Below the pieces are notes generated by a model that searched no databases, had not been told where the DNA came from, and saw only the letters and a list, made by a program, of their open reading frames with translations. The translations under genes and the position numbers were made by a program. Of a stretch of DNA of 64,000 bases, positions 44,897-56,275 are shown one piece after another. The stretch comes from Cycas panzhihuaensis. Lineage: Eukaryota > Cycadophyta. Each line of letters begins with the position of its first letter. The stretch's first letter is position 1. The stretch is taken from positions 46,817,741 through 46,881,740 of the forward strand of contig CM041465.1 in the NCBI GenBank assembly GCA_023213395.1, written 5' to 3'.

Positions 44897-45030
44897 TCAA
44901 TAAGACCATTGATAATGGTAACTTTACTAAGATTAAGTTTGCTCAGAACACAGAAATTGAAGAAAGTGTGGCTATGAAGGTTATTGACAAGGAAAGTATC
45001 CTAAAGCATAAAATGCTAGATCAACTATAA
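44897..45030 (+). pseudogene. CIPK-like kinase fragment, part 2 (after element D)
   Basis: Continues the frame of 34047-34077. It encodes INKTIDNGNFTKIKFAQNTE, then SVAMKVIDKESILKHKMLDQ and a stop. This is the glycine-rich loop and the Lys-containing strand (VAMKV) of the N-terminal kinase lobe of CBL-interacting protein kinases. Their usual wording is G-E-G-T-F-A-K-V-K-F-A, so the loop glycines are partly lost here (DNGNF). Homology ends with the exon-like end at 45030, and the rest of the kinase is missing. It lies antisense to copia-B, in its leader, so it was captured by B or an unrecognised element within it, or predates them. Confidence 0.72.
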
Positions 45031-45164
45031 CAAAGGTTCTGAGTCCAGAATTAGAAGCCCAACAGGATAGATTCAAGGTAATAGAGGCAGGATATTGCCC
45101 TGGATAAGAGTAGCATTTGGTGTATACTAGGAGAGGAAGGAACTGAGGTTACATGAGTGACTTT

Positions 45165-45309
45165 GTGTCTAATCTAGTACCAAATCTAGTTGTGGTTTTT
45201 TTGGTATTTTCTTATTGTGCCGTGGTTGGAGCTAAGGTAAATAGTGATGATGCAGATGTGTTGGATCTTTTACTTAGTGGCTATGAGACTACCTCTTTAT
45301 TAATGTAGA
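45165..45309 (+). pseudogene. Possible cytochrome P450 I-helix fragment
   Basis: A short frame reads DDADVLDLLLSGYETTSLLM then stop. The G-Y-E-T-T-S segment after a Leu-rich helix is the oxygen-binding I-helix motif of plant P450s such as the CYP85 clan. Only about 20 residues support this, and upstream sequence in the same frame is not recognisable. It may be a second captured host fragment in the copia-B leader. Confidence 0.35.
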
Positions 45310-45942
45310 TGATCATATACCAACCTAGATACAAATACTATAAAAGCAAATAAAAATCCAACTTTTCTTTTGCACTAGAATAGAAAGGATGTATCCTAAA
45401 TACTCAATCCAACAAGGAAACATCAGTATCACAAATTACACCTAGACAAAGCAGAGAATATAAACATTAAATGGAAGCTAGATAATGCCTTTATGGGAGT
45501 CCACAAGAATTGCTAGCCAGATGTTCCCAAGTCAACAAAAGTATCTCTTTATAGATACACAAAATGAAATATGGATGCACACAAGATATGAGATGTGCAA
45601 AATTAAACCAAATACTATGGAAATGAATGAGTCTGAGAAAGTAGACTAAAATCTTAGCCAAGGTAGGCTAAAAATATAATTTTATCACTCGTAATAATAA
45701 TGGAGAAACATTTAAATAAAAATATTTATATATAAACTCAACAAACCCGGTAAAGTAACAATGACTAGTTTACAGAGAGTTGCCTTTCGAGGATGAGATC
45801 TTCTTTCAAAGGAGGTGAAACTTCAAACAAATTTCTCCAGTAGGTATATGGGCTTTCCAGTAATCCAACAAGTAGTCATATACTACACTTTCATTAAGCA
45901 GATGAAGAGTTAGATCTGTATAAACAATTATCAACCAACCTG
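45310..45942 (-). other. Copia-B leader next to primer site
   Basis: A/T-rich, no recognisable gene on either strand. It is the start of the leader in the element's minus-strand sense. Confidence 0.45.
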
Positions 45943-45954
45943 GCTCAGATACCA
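45943..45954 (-). other. Copia-B primer-binding site
   Basis: GCTCAGATACCA on the + strand is TGGTATCTGAGC on the minus strand, one base from the Met-tRNA site, two bases from the LTR. It fixes the element as minus strand. Confidence 0.85.
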
Positions 45955-45956
45955 AA

Positions 45957-46245
45957 TGAAGGACGAATGAGGTGTAGAATAGGACATTTATCTTGATGAG
46001 TACATTGTAGCTCTTCAAAGATTTTGGGGAGGCGGTAAGTGCCTCAACCTAACCTAAAAAAGAATTCAAATTAGTTTTAAAAAATAATATCAATAAATGT
46101 GCATGTAACTTAATAGTAGACCATCAGCATTTGGGTGGCTATTGGCAGTTGTTATTTAGCCCAAGGTGCTATAGGGAGCCCTAAAGGTGGCTTTGAGGGG
46201 CCCTAGGTGCACGTCAACAAATGAACATTGGGTATTATCCTAACA
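45957..46245 (-). repeat. Copia-B 5' LTR (right)
   Basis: 289 bp from TGAAGGACG to CCTAACA in the + sense. It matches 1090-1449 and is followed by the TSD AAACT (46246-46250). Confidence 0.85.
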
Positions 46246-46261
46246 AAACTTTAATACAAGA

Positions 46262-46462
46262 TTAAAATATACCCAATCTAATATCCATCATAGCCATACA
46301 TATGTACATACCACTCTTCAGAGGAGGTATATAGTTGTTCATTAGTGAACTCGGTGAGGATTGGGAGTACCTAGGCTCCGTTGTAACTTGGATTTCATCA
46401 CCAAGCACAATTGCAGGTATCGTAAGTGAAGGCCAACTTAATTCTACTAGAAGCCCAAGCAT
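46262..46462 (-). other. Antisense open frame in copia-A1 leader
   Basis: Counterpart of 20511-20711 and 59199-59399, still open for 66 codons although sense gag-pol of this copy has dozens of stops. No domain recognised. Confidence 0.3.
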
Positions 46463-47003
46463 CCCTTCAACAATCTCAACTGCATGTTAGATATAAGTTA
46501 GAGGTTATTGGGTTGATTACACATCTAACATTTGAGTTCCAAAGTTGTGTACACCCAATGATATCAACTTCCACTTTTGCCTATAATCTTATATATTGAT
46601 CACTTATTTATAAAATGTGATCCATAGTATAATCACAGTCATAGTGCTTCTCATATTCTTACTATGTTAGGTTAATATTTACCACAAGTGTTGGCAGCAA
46701 ATTTTCACCATAGTGCTTCTCATATTCCTACTATGTCAGGTTAATATTTGACATAAGTGTTGGTGGCTAATTTTCATCCTAGTGCTTCTCATATTCCTAT
46801 TGTGTCAGGTTAATATTTGTCATAAGTATTAGTGACTTTTCTCTAAGTTGCTACCTTCATATTTGAGCAACCATTCTTACTTCTTTATTCTTCCTTCTAC
46901 TATACTATTTCATTATATCTCCTATTTATAAATAGTGATTGGTCATTTACTTCCATCACTTTCATAAGTCCCTTGTTCATTTCTTCCCTTCTCAAAAGAC
47001 ACC

Positions 47004-50000
47004 ATGTCTTCACAATTCAAATAAAATGTGAACTACATTCTTAAAGGGAAAGAAAATTGGGACATGTGGTTCATTGGTATTAGAAATGATGCAAAGTATG
47101 AAGGTCTTTAGAGAGATCACTTATAGTTGCTGCCATTATTACCACACTTGCCTCTAGAGGAATTCCTCTAACTCCTCCCACTAAAGCTGTAGCCAAATGC
47201 CAATGGAAACTTGATGATGATAAAATCCATGCAAGGATACTTCTTGTTATTGATTATTCCCTACATAACCTTATTGATGAAGTTGTACATGATGCAACAT
47301 GGAAAGTTCTTGAAGTTCTCAAGAAGAACTTTGACACTAAATTAGACTTAGAATTTGTTCAGGTAGTGCTAAAGATGAATAAATTAAAAATATAGAAAGG
47401 ACACATAAGACAATCAATCTCCTTCATCCCATAAAGTAAGCCATCAATTAAGACTTTAAAACTTAATGTATTATATGGGATTTCTTGATTTACTCATGTC
47501 TCCATATCTCATATTACAAAAATCTACTGAGAAGTCTTCATCTAGTGGCACCTTGGAGACCCCAAACTTTGAGGCTCTTATTGATAAATTCATCAAATTT
47601 GATAAGACCTTTGATATCAACTTTGCCACTACATCCAGTCGATGCTGCTTTTAAAGTAGAAGAAGATATTTCTTATACCAAAAATCAAGGTTAATCCTCT
47701 CATAGAAGTGGTAGTCCCCATGGAAGAGGCAGAGGTAGACAACAAGGACAATACCCTCATGGTCAATAGACCCCTCAACTCCAACAAAAATACTCTCAAG
47801 GCCTAGGCTAAAATAATCAACCTGGACCTAGATCCAGTAATTAGAGACAATATGGCCAACCTAATACTTCTTATAGGACTGGAAATCAAATAATTATATG
47901 CTAAAGGAGTCATAGAAAAGGACTGCCAAAAATTACAGAATTGGCAACAATAAACTACCAAGCTATCAACTGTACCATGGTGCACATAATGTCGATAATA
48001 CTTCTTTCGAAGATACTTTTGGTGGAACACAATTTACTCATATATACCTTTAAAGAATTAGGGTCACTTCATCAAATGTTGTTGATAGATCCTCTAAATA
48101 TATTAAGGCTCATTGTGGTTATGTCTATTTACTTTTGCCTTCACCACTTGGAGTTGCAAATAGTGCCACCTAAAATACTTCATCTTAGATCATGGATTCT
48201 GAAGTAACATAACATATGACTTGTCATTGCCAGTTCTTTTAGGATTTTGACTATGAAGTTCATGGTATTGTACACATGGCTAATAAATTATCTCAACTAG
48301 TCAAAGGACTTGGAACTATTTACCTAAAATTCCCAGGCCTTCTAGATTTTACCCTTGTTGATGTTTTATATATTCTTACTCTAAAGTAGAACTTGCTCTC
48401 TCTATCCACCCTTCTCTCTCATGGGTTTGATCTAAGTATAATTCAAAATAATCAAACTCTATGTGTCATTCACCCTCCTTCAAATATTGTAGTTATGACT
48501 AGAATTCTTGATGGCAATTTTTTTTGCCTAATCAGCTCACCATCCTCTAAAGCCAACTATATTGATGATAACTCTATTTTTACCACAACCTTAACTCCTC
48601 AAAATTTAGCCCAAGTGGCCCTATGGTATTATGATATGGGCCATATCAAAATTGATCATTTAAGAGAACTACATGCCACTCTTCTTGGTATATCTAGGCT
48701 CTCCTCTAAGCCCTTTAAACACAAAGCATGTATCATTATCAAATCTTAAAGATAATCATTTCCTCATAGTCAGTGGAAATCTAATTAACCTTTACAACTT
48801 GTACACTTAGATATATGCAATCCTATTCCCATTCCTTCTCTCAAATAAAAATAGTACTATATTACTTTCATTGATGATTTTACCAAGAAAGTATGGGTTA
48901 CTTTTCTTGCAAAGAAAGATGAAGATTTTCTATGTTTTAATCTTTCAAGGTCTGCATGGAAAATGAATCAAGATTCAAGATCAAGATACTCAGGACTAAT
49001 AATAGTAGCGAATACATCTCTAATGAGTTTAAATTGTATCTGCGTCACTATGGGATCAAAAATAAGACTATTGGTGTAGGTACACCCCATCAAAATAGAG
49101 TTATCAAATACATGAATAAGACCATCATAAACATGGCTTATTCTATGTTGGTATACAAGAACATCCCTATTTACCTTTAGGTTAAGGCTATCTAGATTAC
49201 CGTGTATTGCATCAATACTATTAGTCCCTCCAAGCTCGACCCCTCTCCACATGAAATATATTATGGATAAATCCCTCATACCTTCCACTTTAAAATTTTT
49301 GGCTCTAGTTGTTCTGTTCACATTTTAGAGGAACATAGAAATAAGCTCTAGGATAGAGCCCTCAAAGGTATCTTTGTTAGACACCCTGTGGATAAAAAGG
49401 GGTACAATGTTTTTCTACCTTTATAGTATAAAATTATCATCACTAGAGATGTTATCTTTGTAGAGACTGAAGATCAATTACTTAGACTTGACTCTAAGAT
49501 ACCTTCATATTGATTTAATAATGCTACTAAATTTGATATCTAGATTCTAAAATTTAGGGGGGGAGATGCTTAATAATTACTCAAAATCTTAGAATCTAAT
49601 AATAGAGCCCCATATGATACAAACCATGACTCACAACCGATGTGTGCACATCCAGCACTATCATTTGAGTACCCAAGTTGACAAATGTAAATCCATAGTA
49701 AAAGGACCACCTTCTCCAATAGAAGTGGTTGCCCCACCTTCTCCAATATTATCAACTTCCTCTATGCCAAACATTTTATATGATTATTTTCAAGATCAAA
49801 ATAAAGATCAAGAGGCTGTGGAAATAAAAACTTCATTCCTAACCTACCATCTACACAACGACATGTAGCTAAATGAGGTAGGAAAAATTGGCACTAGAAG
49901 TGTCCATAGAGTAAGGATGCATAAATCACCTTTTATTGAGATTGAACTAATATAATTATACCTTGATCTCAATGAAGAGCCTCTAATATACCAAGAAGAT

Positions 50001-51480
50001 GTAAAGCATACAACTTGGAGAAATGCCATGAATGAAGAGTACCAATCTCTTATTAAAAACAGTACATAGGAGCTCGTCAATCTACCACTTAGAAGAAAGA
50101 TAGTTTGAAACAAATGAGTGCTAAAAAATAAGTATACATCAGATGGAACCCTAGAAAAATATAAGGTGAGGTTGGTAGCAAAAGAATTCATACAAAGGGA
50201 AGGCATTGAATACATTGAAATCTTTGGTCCTATAACCAAGTGGCCTACAATCATAACTCTTATAGCCTTAGCTACTCAATAGGGTTAGAAAATCCACCAA
50301 CTCGATGTTAAGACCACATTTCTCAATGGTGACCTTAAAGAAGAAATTTACATGGATTAACTAGAAGGATATAAGATTGTCAATCAGGAGCATAAGGTTT
50401 GTAGGCTTAGAAAGTCTTTGTATGGCCTATAATAAGCCCCTTATGCTTAGTTTACCAAGTTGTCTAAAATAATGAGATAACTTGGATATGAGGCTTACGA
50501 CTATTAAGATATTGATAAAACACTATTCATCAAGCACCAAAATGATAAAGTTACTTACCTCTTAATCTTTGTGGATAATATGCTAATAATGAGGAATAGT
50601 GAATAGGTAATCATCTAGCTAAAGAAGGACCTTGCTAAAACTTTTAAATTGTCTAAACACGAGTTGATGAAATATTACTTGGGAATTGAAGTAACTCAAA
50701 AGAATGGCAAAATATTTCTCTCCCAAGAAAAATATATCAATGATCTTCTAACAAAGTTAAAAAGATGCTTAATGGGTGGCTATACCTATGGAACCTAATG
50801 TTAAACTATCAACTGATGGTGACACTAGGTAGGTAGACACAACACTCCATAGATAACTTATAGGTAGTCTCATCTATACTACTAACACAAGGCTAGATAT
50901 TACATACTCTATTACCATTCTTGCAAGATTCATAACAAATCCTAAGCAAAATCATTAGAAAGCTATAATACAAGTGTTAAGGTACCTGAAGATGACTAGC
51001 AAGTATGGTCTACTATTTGAACCTAATACAGAATTTAAACTTTATACATACATAGACTTAAGACTTTACTAGAGATAAAGACATAGGAAGATCCATGTCA
51101 GGGTATGTAACATTTCTTGGAATAACACCAATATCATGGATATCCTAATAGTAGAAGATATATGCAGACTCAACTACTGAAGTTGAATATATTACTACTT
51201 TTGAGATAAGTAAGGAGGTGATATGGCTTAGAACATTATTGAATATATTGAATGTTACCCAAATAAGTTCTACTAGCTTACATGTAGATAATGAGTCTAC
51301 AATCCAAATAGCTAAAAATCATATATTTCATGATCATACCAAACATATAAGTATGAAAGTCTACAAGATTAGAGAACTAGTTCATGATGGTACAATTCAA
51401 CTGGAGTACTACCCCATAATAAATCAAGTGGCTAATATCTTTACCAATCTACTAAAGTGGGTGAAGTTTGCATAGTTTTG
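47004..51480 (+). pseudogene. Copia-A1 gag-pol, heavily decayed
   Basis: ATG 47004 (MSSQF) begins the gag frame, broken by stops within a few codons. Recognisable remnants in order: gag (WKVLEVLKKNFDTKLDLEF, about 47300), protease and pre-integrase (48380-48750), integrase (48780-49320, with RTNNSSEY in place of RTDNGGEY), RT (50000-50760; the FVDD box now reads FVDN), RNase H (51218-51478, DNESTIQIAKN). Most stops sit where A2 or A3 has CAA, CAG, CGA or TGG, so C-to-T and G-to-A changes caused them. Nothing here can be translated into a working protein. Confidence 0.85.
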
Positions 51481-51893
51481 AAGAAAAGTTGGCCTTAGGG
51501 CCTCCATCTCTAACTGATTAAATGAGATGATAATAGGACCATCATACTCTATCTCATTTATGAAAATCCCTTGTGAGTGTGAAAAGATAAGGGTTGTATC
51601 ATTTTAGAAAATCAAAACCTATGAAAACCTAAAAGCGCATGGGGGATGACCAAATGGTATACGGAGACTCAATAGATTTCAACAATAAAATTCATTATAC
51701 TAATTAGCTATCTAGCTTCATTTAAAGAGTCACTTGAGCTAGATTAGTAGATTAGAAAGTTTATGGGTTTCCTTCCCCATGAGGGTTTCCCACAAAAGTG
51801 TCATGGTAGTTTGTTTTGTAAGAGGCCCAAATGAAGACCTCATAGGATAAAATAAAATAGGATGAAATAACCTTCTACCATTAAGGGGGAGAT

Positions 51894-52192
51894 TGAAGTG
51901 GATTAATGTCACAAGGTCATTACATTAGTTGATTATTCCTAAAAAGGTTCTTAAGTAAACTTTAAATTAGATCACTTAATGGAAATGCACTTTTATATGA
52001 ATTATGTATAATTTCATTTCATCTAATTCTAATGCTCCCTCTCTTAGTATAAAAGTAAAAGCTTAATGGAGGAGGCTCATTCTTACCTCTCCATTTTTGT
52101 AAGATCTACTCTTTCTCTCTCAAGTCTTTCTTTCTCCTCTATTTACCTTTGTGTATAGTTCATAGAGATAAAGGGTAAATCCACTCCTTTCA
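51894..52192 (+). repeat. Copia-A1 3' LTR
   Basis: 299 bp, TGAAGTGG to CCTTTCA, alignable to the A2 and A3 LTRs but more diverged. The inverted repeats are partly destroyed; a TATAAAAG box remains at 52048-52055. Any TSD partner of CTAAG (52193-52197) is outside the window. Confidence 0.88.
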
Positions 52193-52320
52193 CTAAGTAC
52201 TAACTAATCAATAATTAAAACAAAAAAGAATAAAGAAAACTCAAATAAATAATTAATCTCTAACTACTTCCCCTTAAGAAGTTAAGAAAACATATAAGGA
52301 CTCTCAATGAGTGGGAGGAT

Positions 52321-53508
52321 TGTTGGGGTCATTACCCCATAATATGTTGCCTTGGGCTCCCTACCAACTAATCATCCTAGTCCTCCCAGAGGTGTGATCT
52401 AATCTAGATCTCTACCCAACCATAAAGGAAAAGACTATGTCACACTAACTATGGATTAAGAAGATTGATAAGTGAGAAGACTCAAAAGATCTTGAACCCT
52501 AGATTAATCATCATATAAGGGATAAGTTATTAGGGCCTCACTCACCCAATGATGATTTACCTATAAAGGTGAATGACTTAGGGATGTCCATGTTCAATTT
52601 TGGTAAGCCTTACAAACTCAGAGATGAATAAAGAAGAGAATGGTTATTCTCAACCCAAAGTGTAATAGGAGGTAATAACCTTTAGACTTTAGAATATGGA
52701 ATAGAATAAATAATATTTAAGAAGGATGAGTTTATGTATTAGGGAAGTTAAGTCATAGTCAAGTAAACTCACTCTTATAAAGAGAAGTCTTTGTTCTTAA
52801 AGAAAAGTAAGCTTGTATGTTTAAGATGCTAAGCTTAGATCAATCAAGAATATTCTTATAGGAAGAACAAGACCTAAACCTAGGGGGATTAAGTAATGCC
52901 ATACACTTTTAGTGTAATATATCATGTCTTTGTAGCATTCTTCAAATAAGGATGAAGTTGGTTTTATAAAAGGAAATATTATTAGGAAGTTAGTTTTTTG
53001 GACAATTAGAAGAAGAATCATTTATTTTATTTTATTATGAAGTTAATTTTTTGGAGAGAAAATTAAGAGGTTGGTTTTGAAGGCTATAAATAGATAAGAC
53101 TTCTTTATTTATAAAACATATTAGAGAATTTATTATCTTGTGGGATAATGGCCTTGTGCCATTAAGGAATTGGGTCTACTAGAGGGTTACTCTCGCCTCA
53201 AAAAAGGTTCATCAATTACTAGACATTTGTATTAGGTGTTATTATTTTATTATTAGTATTTATTATATTACTCCATTACTAATGTTATCACTATATGTAT
53301 GAATGATTTATATGTCTGCTAAAATATGTATTTATAGATATTTTCTACTATAAGTATCCTTTATTTACTAAATAATATTATGTGAGGAGATTCAACTATA
53401 AAATGTATACAATCCATTATGAAATATTACTATGATATCTTATGAATATTATCGTTATATACTAGAAATTCTGTCTCTATTAGTTGTTTTGAATATGGGC
53501 CCTTTACA
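52321..53508 (+). repeat. Candidate LTR of an older element
   Basis: Starts TGTTGGGGTCATTACCCC and ends CCCTTTACA. It is preceded by a purine tract (GTGGGAGGAT) like the plus-strand primer of plant elements, and followed after two bases by TGGTATTAGATC (53511-53522), a two-mismatch Met-tRNA primer site. No second copy is in the window, so the assignment rests on these termini. Confidence 0.4.
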
Positions 53509-53522
53509 ATTGGTATTAGATC

Positions 53523-56113
53523 CCATTAAAGATGAATATTAGTTTAGGCCAAAAACATGCTTTAATTTTGTTCGTGTCTATTAGACACTATTATAATTAT
53601 TGCTAGTTCTACTCTATTTCATACTTTGTGACATTATATATGAGATTTGCATGTTTAGGCCATGCATTCATAATTGGGAATTAAATTAGAGAATAATTAT
53701 TGGTCTAGGTTATTACCCATCTGAGATACTCCTCTACACCGAGGGTTGTTATAAAATGAAGACAAATTGGGTGGATCTAAGTAATCAAGGGATTCACTAC
53801 CAATCTATGAACTAATGACCTGCACATCTAAGAAGGTGTTGCACCAGGGATCTATGTGGTATGAGGTCATCACATTACTATTTTTGAGTCATGATGGAGT
53901 GTCTACTACTAATTCCATTGTCTATCGTCTATGCCTTATCTCATTATTGCTTTAATATGATCGTGGTTGACATGGAGATCTTTTGTTGCCTACTTTAATG
54001 TTGAAGATCTACCATATTGATTGCTCTTACATCAGTAATAAAGAATATAGGGATCCTGTACCAATACAAGGCACAAATACCAAAATATAGAGGAAATCAC
54101 CATAAATCATCCCAACTTGTAGGAAAGCATAGAAGGACATTGACAAGAATCTAAGCTTGGGATAATCACATGTAATTGATTTAGAGTAATAGCACATCAT
54201 ACGCTAGGTAGGAAGAATTTCCAGGGCATGCAAAAAATTTAAAAATCATTAGGTGCAAGAAAATTCATTGGATGTGAATATTTTCCATAGTTTACTTTTT
54301 GATTAAATTATATTAGGATCAGTTTAGAGTCTAATAAGACCCTTTAGCATTAAGCAAGTGGTTTTATGAAAACAATAGGCGACCTAGGGCCAAAGATAAA
54401 AATGGGCCAATAAAACCTATTCCTTTTTATTTTTTTCTTTATTTCTCAAAATAGGGGTACTTAAACATTTTCATCTATAACTCCTTCTATAGGTATCAAA
54501 TTGTAGTGTCATCTGAACCATTAGGTTCTTAATTTAGATATGATCATTTCAAGTGGTTATATATAATGGTTTTGACTAGTGGATGATATAGGTTTTAATC
54601 ATTAAAGTGTGAAATTTACATGTAATAGGTAGGACACATAATTTGTAACTTTGTCGACAATCCTTAGGGCATGCGAGGGCTATCAAAAGGTAGTTAGGAA
54701 CTAAACACCTCTCATAAGATGCTCATGTATCACGTGGATGCAAGTGTGAGGCTAAAGGTGGCTATTAAGAGGCTAGTAGAGAGTCTAAGGGTAATGTATA
54801 TGTGTGTGCATGCCTAATGTGCAACCCAAGGTATCGTAGGCCTATGAGAGGTGATATAATAAGTGTAAAAATCTTGAGGTAGCTATAAGTAATTTTTTGT
54901 TGAGCGTACCCAATAAACTATCCTAACTAGTAGATGTACTCTAGCCTCATAAGTTTGGGAACTCACAACTATATTGTCACTTTCTCTACGTAAGCTTTCA
55001 AATAAAGTATATAAAACCCATTGTAAAATGCACTAGTGCAATGTAATATGTATGAAAATGAAATAAGGTTACTTTTTTGGGGGGGGGGGTCTCTAAGGTT
55101 TTTTCCTTTTAAATTTGTTTATACTTTTGGGAGAAAGATAAATAAGACACCTAAGAAAAAAGAAATCTACTTTCTTTCTCTATTTTCTCTTTTCTTTTTG
55201 GAGATGGAGAAGAGGGAGAAAACTAAATGAAAATAAAACATCTTTTCTCTTTTTCTTTCATTTCACTTTTGCCTTTTTGAATGAAAAAAGGGGTGAGAAG
55301 TAAAGGGAGGCCTAGCTAAGTTCCTTTTTACTCCTCCTTATTAGTTTAATTCCTCTCTTCTATTTCTACTTAAAAAGAAATTAACTAAGAGGGGAAGGGA
55401 GGAGACATACTTAGAATTAATGTGGCATGCTCCTTCAATGTTGTCATCTTTTAGTGTATGAAAAGTGAACTTGAGATGCGGCTCAAGTAAGAAGGGATAT
55501 TTGCTAATATAAAACTTCTAAAAGAATATGGTAGCATTTCTACTTACTAGATGGATTTATGATGAAAAAAAAGTACAAAAATAAATAAAAATAAAGAAAA
55601 ATGAACATAACCACATCACCTAAACTTACCTCTTATATATCCTCATATTGAAGAGTTGATATAATGGGTGACTTCAAGATTGGGTCAGTGGAAGAGTGAC
55701 TCCTTGATCTCCTAACGCTTACAACAAAGTAATTGCTATATTTGCACTATAGTCACTAACAATTGAGCAATGCCATATCCATATAACATCTCCTATATAA
55801 AAAAATGATGATAAATGAGCAATAAAGATATACAATTCAACATGTTAGTAGGAGGGAAAATGGAGCCTTAGATTTTACTCTATGTCTCCTAAATGTAATG
55901 GGTTCCTCAAATTACACTTGGGTGCTTTCCTTCCTTGTAATATCCTCCTAATCCTATGGCCTATAAGGGAGTAATGGAGTAAGGAAAATATAATTCTAAG
56001 GAAGGGCAAGGCTAAGCAATGCTTGACCTACCGAATAATAAATATAACATGCATAAAGGAGAAAGGAAATAAGCTTATCAACATAAAAGAGGAAGGATTA
56101 CCTCTTCCTAATG
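53523..56113. other. A/T-rich substrate DNA without recognised genes
   Basis: No domain seen on either strand. If 52321-53508 is a 5' LTR, this would include its interior. A run of 11 G at 55079-55089 and pyrimidine/purine-rich tracts at 55150-55400 are the only notable features. Confidence 0.4.
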
Positions 56114-56232
56114 AAGCAGAGGTGGCTAATGGCTAATGATGCTCCACTTGAGGACACTCCAAGGTATTGTAAGGGTAGATATTGTTGGACTACGGTTGGT
56201 TCACTTACTGAGGAGTCCTCTTCCAAAATCAC
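56114..56232 (+). repeat. 5S-rRNA-like sequence in a Cassandra-type LTR end
   Basis: Compared from memory with plant 5S rRNA, this aligns without gaps in its second half. CTAATG (56133-56138), CTCC (56157-56160), the GG-x-TGG region and AGTCCTC all fall at the spacing they have in 5S. 20 of 27 positions match over the segment ending in AGTCCTC. An 8-bp perfect inverted repeat CCAAAATC/GATTTTGG (56223-56246) follows, then the LTR end GTCACA (56261) and a primer site. Cassandra elements carry 5S sequence in their LTRs in this way. The pol III A-box region is poorly conserved. Confidence 0.5.
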
Positions 56233-56263
56233 CTGTGGGATTTTGGTGTAACAACGTCACAAG

Positions 56264-56275
56264 CGGTATCAGAGC
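56264..56275 (+). other. Primer-binding site of the 5S-like-LTR element
   Basis: CGGTATCAGAGC, one base from the Met-tRNA site, two bases after GTCACA. Confidence 0.7.

Larger units (their letters stand above)
46246..52192 (+). mobile_element. Copia-A1, right part (leader remainder, gag-pol, 3' LTR)
   Basis: The copia-A leader resumes exactly where it broke off at 1089. It runs to a heavily decayed gag-pol, a polypurine tract (51882-51893) and a 3' LTR at 51894-52192. It is the most mutated of the three copies, in keeping with its being the container of all inner insertions. Confidence 0.88.

Noticed and set aside
1090-46245. A single giant retroelement of 45 kb
   Set aside because: The span resolves into copia-B plus two independent nested insertions, each with its own LTR pair and TSD or split gene.
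55036-55230. 64-codon open frame near the poly-G run
   Set aside because: Lys/Phe-rich translation of homopurine and homopyrimidine tracts; no sign of a gene.
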